From Rhizobium mesoamericanum STM3625 (GTDB lineage: Bacteria; Pseudomonadota; Alphaproteobacteria; Rhizobiales; Rhizobiaceae): a stretch of 64,000 nt of DNA. The notes beneath the pieces were generated by a model. It saw only the letters and a list, made by a program, of their open reading frames with translations, was not told where the DNA came from and made no database searches. The stretch is from assembly GCF_000312665.1 (NCBI RefSeq), contig NZ_HF536772.1, forward strand, positions 1,889,975 through 1,953,974, given 5' to 3'. This document shows, piece by piece, positions 1 through 9,218 of the stretch (its first letter is position 1; each line of letters opens with the position of its first letter). Made by a program: the position numbers and the translations under genes.

Positions 1-3000
1 ATTGCCGCCGGCAATGGCGAGGACGTTTACAGCGACGCCTCTTCGAAGACGGCGACGATCACCAGCGCCTCGGGCGGCGGCTTCGAAAACCTCGTTCCCG
101 ACACGACGCCGGCGACCGCGACGGTCACCGACACCATCGACGCCGTCACCGCGACGCTCACCGCTGGGAACGCTACCTACAGCGATGGCGTTTTCACGAT
201 ATCATATACAATCACGCTGTCCGGTCCCACGGGCCCCATCGCGCCGCTCGACGCAGAGGGCCTCGTGTTCACACTTGCCCACGGCGGCACGATCACACTG
301 CCGCAGGGCCAGACCTCGGTAACGGTCGACCTGCATTTCAGTGCGGACACCTATTCCGGCTCGATCAGCAACTCGATCACCTCAGTCACAGGGCAGAACG
401 AGTATGAGAGCCTGCTCACGACCGGCTCGACCAGTACCACGGTCAATACCCCGCCAACCGTCGTCGACTCCGAAAACTGGCTGTCGAGCGATCCGGCTCA
501 GTACACGTCAGGTGCATCGAGCTATCCCAACGGGTATCCGCTGCACATCGAGGCGCCGACCGATTCCGACCACAACAACCTGGTCGTGAAGGTGTCCGGC
601 ACAGTTCCCACGGGCGTGTTCTATAACGGCGGCAGCGGTTATGTCGCCCTCACGGCGGGGGTTACGCTCTATGATCTCGCCCACGGCATCAACCTGCTTG
701 ACAGTGTGGTCTATCGGCCGACATCGAGCCAGACGGACGCGCAGAACCTGACGCTGAAGCTCGACGTCTATGACGGTACCGTGCATGTCACTCAGAACGT
801 GGGGATTCACGAAGTCCCGCCGACGAGCCTGCCTTCGGATGTCCAGCAGATCGGCAGTGGCGGCAGCCCGCTGACCTCGGGCAACGATCAGACCCAGACG
901 CTGACGCTGTCGCAGGGAACGGTCAACGGCATCCTTGCGGATCCGCATGGTTCGACGGTCGTGGTCTATACGGATTTCCAGAAGTCCCCGTTCGCCACGC
1001 CCATCCCCGCTGACGAACAAAACCCCGGGGCTTTTGGCGACGGCTCGGCCGGGTCGGCGCGCGAACAAGAAGTCCAGGTGGAGATCCGCATCGGCGCGAA
1101 CCGTTTCGCCGTCGTCGAGGACGACCGGTCGGCCGGCACGTTTGAGCAGAGCTGGTTCTACGACTCGGCAAGCGGGCTGATGAAGGCGGCGGTCGACTAC
1201 GACCACATCTACCTGCTCGACGCTGCCGGCAATGCCACCTCCACGACCCTGGCGAGCTACCTGATCGGCAACCCCCCGACAGCCGGGAACACCTGGACGC
1301 TGGTCTACACCGACAATAACGGCGGCAACTTCCAGGCCCGAACGGTAACGTTCGACTTCTTCACCCATAATCCTGGCGATCCGGGCATCCCGGTCACCGG
1401 CAACACGACTCTGGCCGATACCATCTACGGGACGTCCGGCGAGGATGTGCTCACCGGCAGCGGCGGCAACGATATGCTGTACGGCCGGCAGGACCATGAC
1501 ATCCTCAACGGTGGTATTGGTAACGACATGCTGACCGGCGGGGCGGACGCTGACACGCTGACCGGCGGCAGTGGCGCGGATACGTTCGTCATCGGCAGTG
1601 GCGAGTCGCTCGGCACCACCGGCGGCAACGGAGACAACGGGACTATATCTGGCAATGACATCATCACCGACTTCGATACGACGGCTGATATCCTCAACCT
1701 CGCTGGTACCCCATTTGCCGCCGGAAATACTAGCGGTTGGGTCGACGGTACGAACTCGTCGCTGACAATAAGCAGCTCTCAGATCAGCAAGCACAGCATC
1801 ACGAACGGCATCATCACTTTCGAAAACGCCTCCAACAATGTGGTGACGTTGTCGTCGGCGAGCCAGGTCGCGGCGGTGGTGCAGTATCTGCACCAAAACG
1901 ATATGGGCAACGCGGGAGCGACCGTCGCCTTCACAGCGACGATCGGCGGTACGGCCCACACCTTTATCTATGAACAGGTCGGGGACACCCCCGATGCGAG
2001 CAAGGACATCCTGGTCGATCTGCAGAACGTCAACCTGATCAGCGGCGGGACCAGCCTTGCGACGTTGATCGGCAACAGCCACATCGACCCCATCGTCCTC
2101 GACCTCGACCACAATGGAGTCGCGCTGACCTCGCTCGATCAAGGCGTCCAGTTCGACATCAATGCCGACGGACACAAGGATCAGATCGCCTGGACCACAG
2201 GCAGCGACGGCATCCTGGCGTTCGACGTTGACGGCAACGGCAAGATCGACAACGGCAGCGAGATATTCTCGCCGCACTTTGCTGGTGGCAGCTATGTCGA
2301 TGGTCTGGCGGCGCTTTCGGCGCTGGACAGCAACCATGACGGCAAGATCGATGCGGCCGACGAGGCCTTCTCAAAGCTCACCGTCTGGCAGGACCTGAAC
2401 CATAACGGCATCACCGACAGCGGCGAGCTTTCGAGCCTGGCGGATCATTCGATCAGCAGTATCTCGCTCGAAGCAACGGCCTCGAGCACGGAGATCAATG
2501 GTCAGTCGATCCTCGCCGATGGCGATTACACTCTGACGGACGGCTCGACCGCTCACTTCGTCGAGGTTGCCTTCGACACGACGCTCGGTGGCAGCGAAAA
2601 TAGCAGTAATGCCTATTCGCTAATCGGCAGCGACGGTGACGACATCCTGTCGGGCAGCGGCGGCATGTTCACGATCTCGGGCGGCGCAGGGGCTGACACC
2701 TTCGTGCTCGACGCGGATGCCCTGAACGACGTCAAGCTCGCGGACGTCATCACCGACTTCAAGGCAAGCGAAGGTGACACGCTCGATGTGTCGAAGCTCC
2801 TCGACAGCCTGCTCGGCCACCAGGCAAGTGAGGCGGAGGCACTCGCGAGCGTCAAGACGACGGTCAGCGGCGCGGATACCGTGGTCAGCGTTAACGCCAA
2901 TGGCGGCTGGCACGATGTGGCGGTTCTCCAGAACACCACGGAAGCGGTCAAGATCCTCTTCGACGACAAGCACGACACAACGACGGCACCGCACGTCGGC

Positions 3001-3003
3001 TGA
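1..3003 (+). CDS. Large RTX / Ca-binding adhesin-like protein, C-terminal part (type I secretion substrate)
   Basis: The reading frame is open from base 1, so the start lies outside the window; about 1000 residues are visible. The first ~140 residues look like Calx-beta / Ig-like repeats (VTDTIDAVTATLTAG style). Around bases 1420-1600 there are RTX nonapeptides (GNDMLTGGADADTLTGG). Bases 2090-2470 encode a Ca-binding dockerin/EF-hand-like module (LDLDHNG, DVDGNGKIDNGSE, DSNHDGKIDAADE, DLNHNGITDSGE). Bases 2620-3000 encode a second RTX motif followed by ADTFVLD and VITDF, the pattern of the VCA0849-type type I secretion C-terminal target domain. It is very likely secreted to the cell surface by the TolC/ABC/HlyD system encoded from 4298 onward, as an adhesin or biofilm protein. 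Secretion by this system is inferred from position. The N-terminus, which would show retention or cleavage signals, is not visible. Confidence 0.85.
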   Translation: MAAGNGEDVYSDASSKTATITSASGGGFENLVPDTTPATATVTDTIDAVTATLTAGNATYSDGVFTISYTITLSGPTGPIAPLDAEGLVFTLAHGGTITLPQGQTSVTVDLHFSADTYSGSISNSITSVTGQNEYESLLTTGSTSTTVNTPPTVVDSENWLSSDPAQYTSGASSYPNGYPLHIEAPTDSDHNNLVVKVSGTVPTGVFYNGGSGYVALTAGVTLYDLAHGINLLDSVVYRPTSSQTDAQNLTLKLDVYDGTVHVTQNVGIHEVPPTSLPSDVQQIGSGGSPLTSGNDQTQTLTLSQGTVNGILADPHGSTVVVYTDFQKSPFATPIPADEQNPGAFGDGSAGSAREQEVQVEIRIGANRFAVVEDDRSAGTFEQSWFYDSASGLMKAAVDYDHIYLLDAAGNATSTTLASYLIGNPPTAGNTWTLVYTDNNGGNFQARTVTFDFFTHNPGDPGIPVTGNTTLADTIYGTSGEDVLTGSGGNDMLYGRQDHDILNGGIGNDMLTGGADADTLTGGSGADTFVIGSGESLGTTGGNGDNGTISGNDIITDFDTTADILNLAGTPFAAGNTSGWVDGTNSSLTISSSQISKHSITNGIITFENASNNVVTLSSASQVAAVVQYLHQNDMGNAGATVAFTATIGGTAHTFIYEQVGDTPDASKDILVDLQNVNLISGGTSLATLIGNSHIDPIVLDLDHNGVALTSLDQGVQFDINADGHKDQIAWTTGSDGILAFDVDGNGKIDNGSEIFSPHFAGGSYVDGLAALSALDSNHDGKIDAADEAFSKLTVWQDLNHNGITDSGELSSLADHSISSISLEATASSTEINGQSILADGDYTLTDGSTAHFVEVAFDTTLGGSENSSNAYSLIGSDGDDILSGSGGMFTISGGAGADTFVLDADALNDVKLADVITDFKASEGDTLDVSKLLDSLLGHQASEAEALASVKTTVSGADTVVSVNANGGWHDVAVLQNTTEAVKILFDDKHDTTTAPHVG

Positions 3004-3022
3004 GTTCGCGCAAATCAGGAGG

Positions 3023-3048
3023 AAAAGGCGCCGTTTGGCGCCTTTTCT
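3023..3048 (+). terminator. Intrinsic terminator after the RTX gene
   Basis: A perfect 10-bp stem (AAAAGGCGCC / GGCGCCTTTT) with a GTTT loop begins 20 nt after the stop codon and runs into a short T tract. It separates the RTX gene from the next gene, which is on the other strand. Confidence 0.8.
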
Positions 3049-3250
3049 GTGTTCTGTGATCAGATTGGAGGATCGGTGGTCACGCATATCGAATTACCCG
3101 AGCTTTTGCGCCTATCAGGTTGCGGAGCGCTTCTCGGCTGGGCTCATGAAAATGCACGGGATCTCCCTGCCGTTTGCATGCCGCCGGCATCTTGCTTCTT
3201 TCTTATGGACGTGAGGTTGGCGGGTATGCAGGACAAATTTGCTTCAACGG

Positions 3251-3273
3251 AAAAGGGCGCCTTTCGACGCCCT
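3251..3273 (-). terminator. Terminator for the degenerate GGDEF gene
   Basis: Read on the minus strand, an AGGGCG / CGCCCT stem is followed by TTTTCC, just after the stop of the gene at 3300-4088. The stem is short, so this is a moderate call. Confidence 0.5.
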
Positions 3274-3299
3274 ATTCTTGTTGTTGCGGACCGGTCGGA

Positions 3300-4088
3300 T
3301 CAGGCGGCCGGGAGCCGCGACAACGGAATGGCGTCTTCGTTCTCGCCGCCGCGCTGCATTGCCATTTCGTCGGCCAGTTGGCGGATGTGGTTGAAGTCAG
3401 TCGGTCCCTCGAAGACGGCGCCGCCGAGGCGCACGCCGATCGTCATCGGCGTGCCTTCCGCCGAGAAGGAGGCCTCGGCCACGCGCCGACGGATGCGGGT
3501 GCCGACATCCTGGGCATTCTCTACAGTCGCGCCGGGAAGGAACACGCCAAGCTCGTTGGTGGCCAGGCGTGCTACGAGATCGCCCTTTCTGACCGAGGAC
3601 TGGATGATTGCCGCAAGCGACTGCATGACTGTGTCGGCCCATTGCGGGCCGTAACGCCGACTGATCTCGTCGAGCGTGTCGATGACGACGGCGATCATTA
3701 CGCCGCCGGCGTCGGTTGCGATTCGCTTGCGCCGGTCGATGTAGTGCTCGACGGCAGCTGCAAAGGCGGTTCCGTTCAGTGTCTTCGTTACAGAGTCGTG
3801 GCGTGCAGTATAGTTAACCGTTTCTTGTAATTTCTTGAGCTCGCCAACTTTGAGCTGCAAGATCAGAAGCAGCGGAAATGCAACAAAAACGGAAATTAAG
3901 CCTGCGCCGGCAAATCCTACCAAAAATGGTCGATCCGGCACGATAAGGTTTAAGATAAGTAAAACGCCGACGGATCCAGCCGCAAAGCAGACAGCGCCGA
4001 GGGCGGCGATCCGAAGAGCTGAAACGATTGTGGCGGAAGAGTAACGTTGGCTGAAATTCATCGGGGTTCTTGTCCGTTTGAAAGTCAT
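3300..4088 (-). CDS. Membrane protein with a degenerate GGDEF domain
   Basis: 262 residues. Two hydrophobic segments (about residues 24-48 and 53-77) are separated by a very short loop. They are followed by a heptad-like linker and a GGDEF-family fold (RHDSVTKTLNGTAF at the start of the domain, IRRRVAEASFSAEGTPMTIG near its end). The signature GGDEF is replaced by ATNEL (about residues 176-180), so diguanylate cyclase activity is unlikely. A c-di-GMP- or nucleotide-sensing, or purely structural, role is possible. There is no EAL domain. It sits between the RTX gene and its probable secretion operon, on the opposite strand, suggesting a part in adhesin control. It is not LapD: it lacks the large periplasmic domain. 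The start could also be the internal ATG at 4061; neither has a strong ribosome site. Confidence 0.8.
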   Translation of the reverse strand: MTFKRTRTPMNFSQRYSSATIVSALRIAALGAVCFAAGSVGVLLILNLIVPDRPFLVGFAGAGLISVFVAFPLLLILQLKVGELKKLQETVNYTARHDSVTKTLNGTAFAAAVEHYIDRRKRIATDAGGVMIAVVIDTLDEISRRYGPQWADTVMQSLAAIIQSSVRKGDLVARLATNELGVFLPGATVENAQDVGTRIRRRVAEASFSAEGTPMTIGVRLGGAVFEGPTDFNHIRQLADEMAMQRGGENEDAIPLSRLPAA

Positions 4089-4297
4089 GCCAGATAAACA
4101 GGTTCGGGCAAAGCCCCCGTTAAAAAATCCTGTAAAAGTCTCGCTTTAGGCAGTTATCCACCGCGATTAACTGTCTTGGCAGGAATGCTCGGCGCGGCAA
4201 TTGGAATGTGGAAAGATTGGTGTTACTTATTTGCCGAAGAAAAGACTTTGGTATACGGGAGCACCCAGTGAATCTTTGATGTTGAGGGGCATCGATC

Positions 4298-5740
4298 TTG
4301 TTTAAAGCAAAAAGAATTTTTGCAGCATTGTCTGCGACGGTTGCTTTCAATTTTACGTTTTATGCTGATGCCAATGCAATGTCTCTGCAGCAGGCCATCG
4401 AAAAAACGATGAAAACTAACCCGCAGATCTTGCAGGCTGCGAAGGATCGTGAAGCTGTCGAGTTTGAACTGCGCCAGGCGCGTGGTTTATACTTGCCATC
4501 TATTGATCTGGAGAGCGGGATCGGGCGCCGTCGGTTGTCAAATGCCAGTTCCGGGTCGCTCAGAGATGATCATGACTATCTGTCCCCGGGCGATGTTGGT
4601 CTTACGATCACGCAGACACTTTACGATGGCGGTAGCCGCCGCGCTCAGGTCGAGCAGCAGGCCTCGCGCGTCGATGGTGCCTCCTTTCGGGTGCTTGAAC
4701 GGTCTGAGTCGCTCGCTCTCGAAGTGACGCAGGATTATCTGGAATATATGCTCCAGAATCAGATCGTTGCTGCTGCCAAGCAGAACGTCGCCTTCCACAC
4801 GCAGATGGTCGGCGATATCAACGAGAGCATCAAGGGTGGCGCCCTGACCGACGCCGACCGCCTTCAGGGCGCGGAGCGGCTGGAGGCCGCCAAGGCGCGG
4901 CTGCGCGAAGCGCTCGAAGAGCTTGAGCAGACGAAGATCCGCTTCCTTCAGGTCGTCGGCGAGCCGATTACCAATGCGCAGACGCCCCCGTCAGTCGCCA
5001 AGTTTGTTCCGAAGACGCTGAACGATGCCGTATTTGTTGCCGGCAAGAACAGCCCGCGCATCTATTCGGCCAACGCCGACGTCGATGCAGCCGATGCCGG
5101 TGTTCGCGGCGCGCGCGCCAACTACATGCCAAAGGTCAACCTCGAGGGCACGGCCCGCGTCGGCAACGACATCGACGGTGACGAAGGCAACACCAACGAC
5201 TATCAGGTCCGCGTCGTCGCCCGCTGGAACCTCTATCGCGGCGGCATCGATGTGGCTCGCGAGCAGGAGCAGATCCGCCGCGCCGGTGAGCAGCGCTACA
5301 ATCTCGCCCAGGTTCAGCGTGAGGTCGAAGAGTCGGTCCGTTCCGCTTGGAACGAACGCGTCAGCCGAGGTGAGCTGTCCGGCATCTTGAACAAGCAGGC
5401 CTCGATCAACAACCAGCTCGTCGGTTCTTACCGCGAGCAGTTCAAGGTTGGTCAGCGTTCGCTGCTCGACGTGCTCGATGCGCAGAACACGAAGTTCAAC
5501 ACGCAGGTCCTTGCCGACACGGCGCGGGTGGCGTCGCAGTTTGCCGAGTACAAGATCCTGGCGGCCTCGGGCAATCTGCTTCAGACGATGAAGCTGAAGC
5601 CGGTCGAGCAGTCCAAACCTTATGCGCGGGAAGAGTTTGTTGTCCCCGCGGGCGTCGCGAATCCCGGATATGCCGAACTTGATTCTCATCAGAAAGCCGG
5701 TATGCCCCTGGACCTCCTAGCGCCAATTCGACAGCAATAG
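4298..5740 (+). CDS. TolC family outer membrane protein of a type I secretion system
   Basis: 480 residues. It begins at TTG, supported by GAGGGG at 4284-4289 eight bases upstream. A signal peptide ends near ADANA (about residue 27). The rest has the two-fold repeated helical layout of the outer membrane efflux family. Near the C-terminus, FKVGQRSLLDVLDAQN is the characteristic sequence of the LapE/AggA-type TolC subgroup that partners RTX adhesin exporters. It should form the outer-membrane tunnel for the ABC and HlyD proteins encoded immediately downstream (19-bp gap to the ABC gene). Codon use and GC of the first ~150 bp are AT-richer than the rest. Substrate assignment to the upstream RTX protein is inference from position. 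Confidence 0.92.
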   Translation: MFKAKRIFAALSATVAFNFTFYADANAMSLQQAIEKTMKTNPQILQAAKDREAVEFELRQARGLYLPSIDLESGIGRRRLSNASSGSLRDDHDYLSPGDVGLTITQTLYDGGSRRAQVEQQASRVDGASFRVLERSESLALEVTQDYLEYMLQNQIVAAAKQNVAFHTQMVGDINESIKGGALTDADRLQGAERLEAAKARLREALEELEQTKIRFLQVVGEPITNAQTPPSVAKFVPKTLNDAVFVAGKNSPRIYSANADVDAADAGVRGARANYMPKVNLEGTARVGNDIDGDEGNTNDYQVRVVARWNLYRGGIDVAREQEQIRRAGEQRYNLAQVQREVEESVRSAWNERVSRGELSGILNKQASINNQLVGSYREQFKVGQRSLLDVLDAQNTKFNTQVLADTARVASQFAEYKILAASGNLLQTMKLKPVEQSKPYAREEFVVPAGVANPGYAELDSHQKAGMPLDLLAPIRQQ

Positions 5741-5759
5741 TCGACATGGCCATGGAACA

Positions 5760-7922
5760 ATGCTGAACGTAGCGCTCGGGACCTCCAGCAGCACACCGCT
5801 GCAGACATTCAAAGCCGCATTCAAATCCGTGGCTGCGTTCTATGGCCGACCAAGCTCAGACACGGTCCTCTTCTCCGGTCTACCTGATGAGGTGACCGAG
5901 TCGCTTGAGGTGGACGACGTCGAGCGCATGGCCGAACGGATCGGCTTGCAGGTGGTCAAGCACCAGGAACGCGAAAGCCGCCAGGGCAATTTCGATTGTC
6001 CGGCGATCGTCGCGTTTTCCGATGGCAGCGTGCTGCCTCTGCTCGAAATGGCCGAAGACGGCTCCTATGTCACGGATATCGTTCCGATTGCCGGCAATGC
6101 GATCCATTTGACGCGGGAAGAATTCCTGGCGCTGAAGCCGCAATTGGCCTTTGCGTTTACGCTTTACTACCAGAACGCCTCGGAAGAGGCGCTGGTTGGC
6201 AATGCCGTGGAGATCGAAAAGCGGCATTGGCTGGCAACGACGCTGGCGCCTTACTGGCGAACCTATATCCGCGTCATGGTTGCGGCGCTGTTTATCAATC
6301 TGATTGCGCTTGGCTCGCCGCTTTTCACGATGAACGTCTATGACCGGGTACTGCCGAACAAGGCGATCCCGACGCTCTGGGTTTTGGCAGCGGGTATCTC
6401 GCTTGCCTACATCTTCGACTTCCTGCTGAAGACGGCGCGCTCGTCGCTGATCGATTATGCCGGACGCAAGGCGGATCTGCGGCTGTCGCAATTGCTGTTT
6501 GACAAGGTGCTGAACTCGACGCTTGCCTCGAGGCCGATGTCGACGGGTGAATACGCAAACCGCGTGACGCAGTATGAGTTCGTCCGCGAGTTCTTCACCT
6601 CAAACACTATCGGCGTTCTGATCGATAGCCTTTTTGTCTTCATCTTCCTCGGCGTCATTTATCTGATCTCTGGCTGGCTTGTGGTCATCCCAGCGGTCGC
6701 CTTCGTGCTGTCGGTTGCGATCGGCTTGTGGGCGCAAGCCGCCATCGGCAAGCGCATGGCGACTGCCGCCAACGAAGCGTCGCGTCGCCAGTCCCTGTTG
6801 GTGGAAACGATTTCGACGATCGAAACGCTGAAGAGCCTGCGGGCGGAAGCAACGATGCTGCGCCGTTGGCAGGAGCTGACCAAGTATTCGAGCCGCACCA
6901 GCGAGGACATCAAGCATATCTCGACGAATGCCATCAACATGACGATGTTCATCCAGCAGATGGTGAGCGTCCTGATCGTTATTGCCGGCACCTACGAGTT
7001 CGCCGAAGGCCGGATTGCCATGGGCGCGATCGTCGCTACCGTCATGCTGGCAAGCCGCGCCGGCGCACCGCTCGGCCAGATCGCCATGACATTGGCACGG
7101 TTCCGCCAGGCAACCATGTCGCTTCGCATCCTCGACAAGATCATGGAGCAGCCCGACGATCGTCCGTCCACCGTCGGTTTCGTCAATCGGGAGATTACCC
7201 GCGGCGCCTTCAGTTTCCAGGATGTATCCTTCCAGTATCCGGGGTCGGACTATCCCGTCATCAATAAGCTGTCCTTCTCGGTGCAGCCGGGCGAGCGCAT
7301 CGGCATCATCGGCCGCATCGGTTCCGGCAAGACCACGCTCGGTCGCTTGCTTGACGGGCTCTTCTGTCCCTCGGGGGGACGCGTACTGATCGATGGCGTT
7401 GATATCCGCCAGTACCACATGGCAGAGGTTCGCTCGGCGGTCGCCGTAGCCGGCCAGTCGTCCGATCTCTTCTCCGGCACGGTCAAGGAAAACCTGCTGA
7501 TCGGGCGCGCCGATGCGACCGACGAAGAGCTGCTCGAGGTCGCCCGCATGACCGGGGTCGACGAGTTCGTCGGCAATCATCCTCGCGGCTTCGACATGCC
7601 GGTCGGCGAGCGCGGCACGAACCTTTCGAGCGGCCAGAAGCAGGCGCTGACGATTGCACGCCTGCTGCTCACGAGGCCGAAGATCGTATTTCTTGACGAG
7701 CCATCGGGCGCCATGGATCTCGCCACCGAGCGCAACCTGATTGCGCGCTTGTCGAAGGCCATCAGCCGCGACACTACGCTTTTGATCGCCACCCATCGCT
7801 ACAGCATGCTTGAGCTCGTCGAACGCCTGATCGTCATCGACAAGGGCCGGATCGTTGCCGACGGTCCGAAGAATGCGGTGATCGAAGCGATGCAACGCAA
7901 GCCGGCGGGGGCGCAGCCATGA
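5760..7922 (+). CDS. Type I secretion ABC transporter, permease/ATPase (LapB/HlyB-like)
   Basis: 720 residues. The N-terminal ~140 residues resemble the inactive C39-like domain of RTX exporters and have no catalytic Cys in the usual place. The membrane domain spans about residues 165-440. The nucleotide-binding domain carries Walker A GRIGSGKTT (about 518-526), signature LSSGQKQAL (about 621-629), Walker B IVFLDEP (about 641) and an H-loop in ATHRYS. It energises one-step export of an RTX protein through HlyD and TolC. It overlaps hlyD by 4 bp (ATGA), so the two are translationally coupled. The ribosome site is weak. The lack of a peptidase Cys fits a substrate with a C-terminal signal that is not processed, such as the protein at 1-3003. 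Confidence 0.93.
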   Translation: MLNVALGTSSSTPLQTFKAAFKSVAAFYGRPSSDTVLFSGLPDEVTESLEVDDVERMAERIGLQVVKHQERESRQGNFDCPAIVAFSDGSVLPLLEMAEDGSYVTDIVPIAGNAIHLTREEFLALKPQLAFAFTLYYQNASEEALVGNAVEIEKRHWLATTLAPYWRTYIRVMVAALFINLIALGSPLFTMNVYDRVLPNKAIPTLWVLAAGISLAYIFDFLLKTARSSLIDYAGRKADLRLSQLLFDKVLNSTLASRPMSTGEYANRVTQYEFVREFFTSNTIGVLIDSLFVFIFLGVIYLISGWLVVIPAVAFVLSVAIGLWAQAAIGKRMATAANEASRRQSLLVETISTIETLKSLRAEATMLRRWQELTKYSSRTSEDIKHISTNAINMTMFIQQMVSVLIVIAGTYEFAEGRIAMGAIVATVMLASRAGAPLGQIAMTLARFRQATMSLRILDKIMEQPDDRPSTVGFVNREITRGAFSFQDVSFQYPGSDYPVINKLSFSVQPGERIGIIGRIGSGKTTLGRLLDGLFCPSGGRVLIDGVDIRQYHMAEVRSAVAVAGQSSDLFSGTVKENLLIGRADATDEELLEVARMTGVDEFVGNHPRGFDMPVGERGTNLSSGQKQALTIARLLLTRPKIVFLDEPSGAMDLATERNLIARLSKAISRDTTLLIATHRYSMLELVERLIVIDKGRIVADGPKNAVIEAMQRKPAGAQP

Positions 7923-9217
7923 GCGTTACCAGCAATCGCCACGACAATCCTCCGCTTCTCGCCCGCGGCATCCTGGCTCTGGTCGCCCTCGTGATTGCGA
8001 GCTTCATTGCATGGGCGGCGATTGCCGACATCAACGAGATCGCCCGCGGCGAGGGCAAGGTCATTCCGGTGTCGAAGACGCAGATAATCCAGTCTTCGGA
8101 GCCCGGCGTCGTCCAGCAGATCGCCGTCGTCCTCGGTCAGGTCGTACGCAAGGGCCAGCTGCTCGTCCAGCTCGACAACACGACAACGACCTCGACGCTT
8201 GGCGAATCCGTTGCCAAAGCGCGTGCGCTCGGTGCCAAGGTTGCGCGCCTGAAGCTCGAGGAGGCGGGCCAGTACGACGCTGAGTTCATCTGCCCCGAGG
8301 AGATCATGTCGGTTGCCAAGGACGTTTGCGGCAACGAGGCGAAGCTGTTCGCCGCTGATCGTGCCAGCTACCAGAACAAACGCGGCGTCTTGCAGGAGCG
8401 TGTCCGCCAGCGTGAGAACGAGCTCAGCGAAGCCCATGCCAACATCGATCGCCTGCAGCAGAACATCGAAGGCGCACAGCGACAGTATGATCTCATCTTC
8501 CCTCTGGCGCAGAAGAAGCTCGTTGCCCAGACCGAAGTTCTCAAAACCGAACGCGATCTGACCGACCAGCAGGGCCAGCTCAAGGTTTATCAGGAAAGCA
8601 TCGACCGCCTGCAGGCTGCCGTGCAGGAAGCCAAGCTGCAGCTCGGCGATCTTGCCCTCGAACTGCGTCAGCAGGCGCTGACCGACAAGGCGCAGGCGCT
8701 GGCCGAGCTTTCGGTCGTCGACGAGACCATCCGCGGCGCGTCCGACCGTGTCAAGCGCACCGATATCCGTTCGCCCGTCGATGGCATCGTCAATACTCTG
8801 GAGGTCAACACTATCGGCGCCTATGTCGATCCGGGCCGGGTCATTGCCGGCATCGTGCCGACCGCCGACACGCTTCTGGTCGAAGCCAAGATTTCGCCGC
8901 GCGATGTCGCCTTCGTGCGCCGTGGCCAGCCGGCCGTCGTCAAGATCACGGCTTATGATTTCTCGATCTTTGGCGGCCTCGAAGGCGTCGTCGAGAACAT
9001 TTCGGCCGACAGCCTCGTGGAGAAGGAAAAGGGCGAGACGTACTATCTTGTGCAGGTCAAGACGGACAAGTCCGCGCTGGAGCGCGACGGCAAGTCCTAT
9101 CCGATCATTCCCGGCATGGTTGCCTCGGTTGAGATCATGACCGGCAACAAGACGGTACTGAGCTATCTCATGAAGCCGATCAACAAGGCGCGCAGCGAAG
9201 CGCTGACGGAGCGATAG
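7919..9217 (+). CDS. HlyD family type I secretion periplasmic adaptor
   Basis: 432 residues. A short cytosolic N-terminus leads to one membrane helix (about residues 16-38). A lipoyl/barrel-sandwich half (GEGKVIPVSKTQIIQSSEPG) follows, then long coiled-coil segments (about 130-270), then the second half with the family motif TDIRSPVDGIVN and the C-terminal beta-barrel (ITAYDFSIFGGLEG). It links the inner-membrane ABC protein to TolC. It starts inside the last codon of the ABC gene and is followed after 1 bp by the ribbon-helix-helix gene, so all are one operon. Confidence 0.94.
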   Translation: MSVTSNRHDNPPLLARGILALVALVIASFIAWAAIADINEIARGEGKVIPVSKTQIIQSSEPGVVQQIAVVLGQVVRKGQLLVQLDNTTTTSTLGESVAKARALGAKVARLKLEEAGQYDAEFICPEEIMSVAKDVCGNEAKLFAADRASYQNKRGVLQERVRQRENELSEAHANIDRLQQNIEGAQRQYDLIFPLAQKKLVAQTEVLKTERDLTDQQGQLKVYQESIDRLQAAVQEAKLQLGDLALELRQQALTDKAQALAELSVVDETIRGASDRVKRTDIRSPVDGIVNTLEVNTIGAYVDPGRVIAGIVPTADTLLVEAKISPRDVAFVRRGQPAVVKITAYDFSIFGGLEGVVENISADSLVEKEKGETYYLVQVKTDKSALERDGKSYPIIPGMVASVEIMTGNKTVLSYLMKPINKARSEALTER

Positions 9218-9218
9218 G

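Noticed and set aside
508..2337. 609-codon minus-strand ORF
   Set aside because: It is the antisense of the RTX gene, and its sequence is Arg/Asp/Val-repetitive as expected from GC-rich shadow frames.
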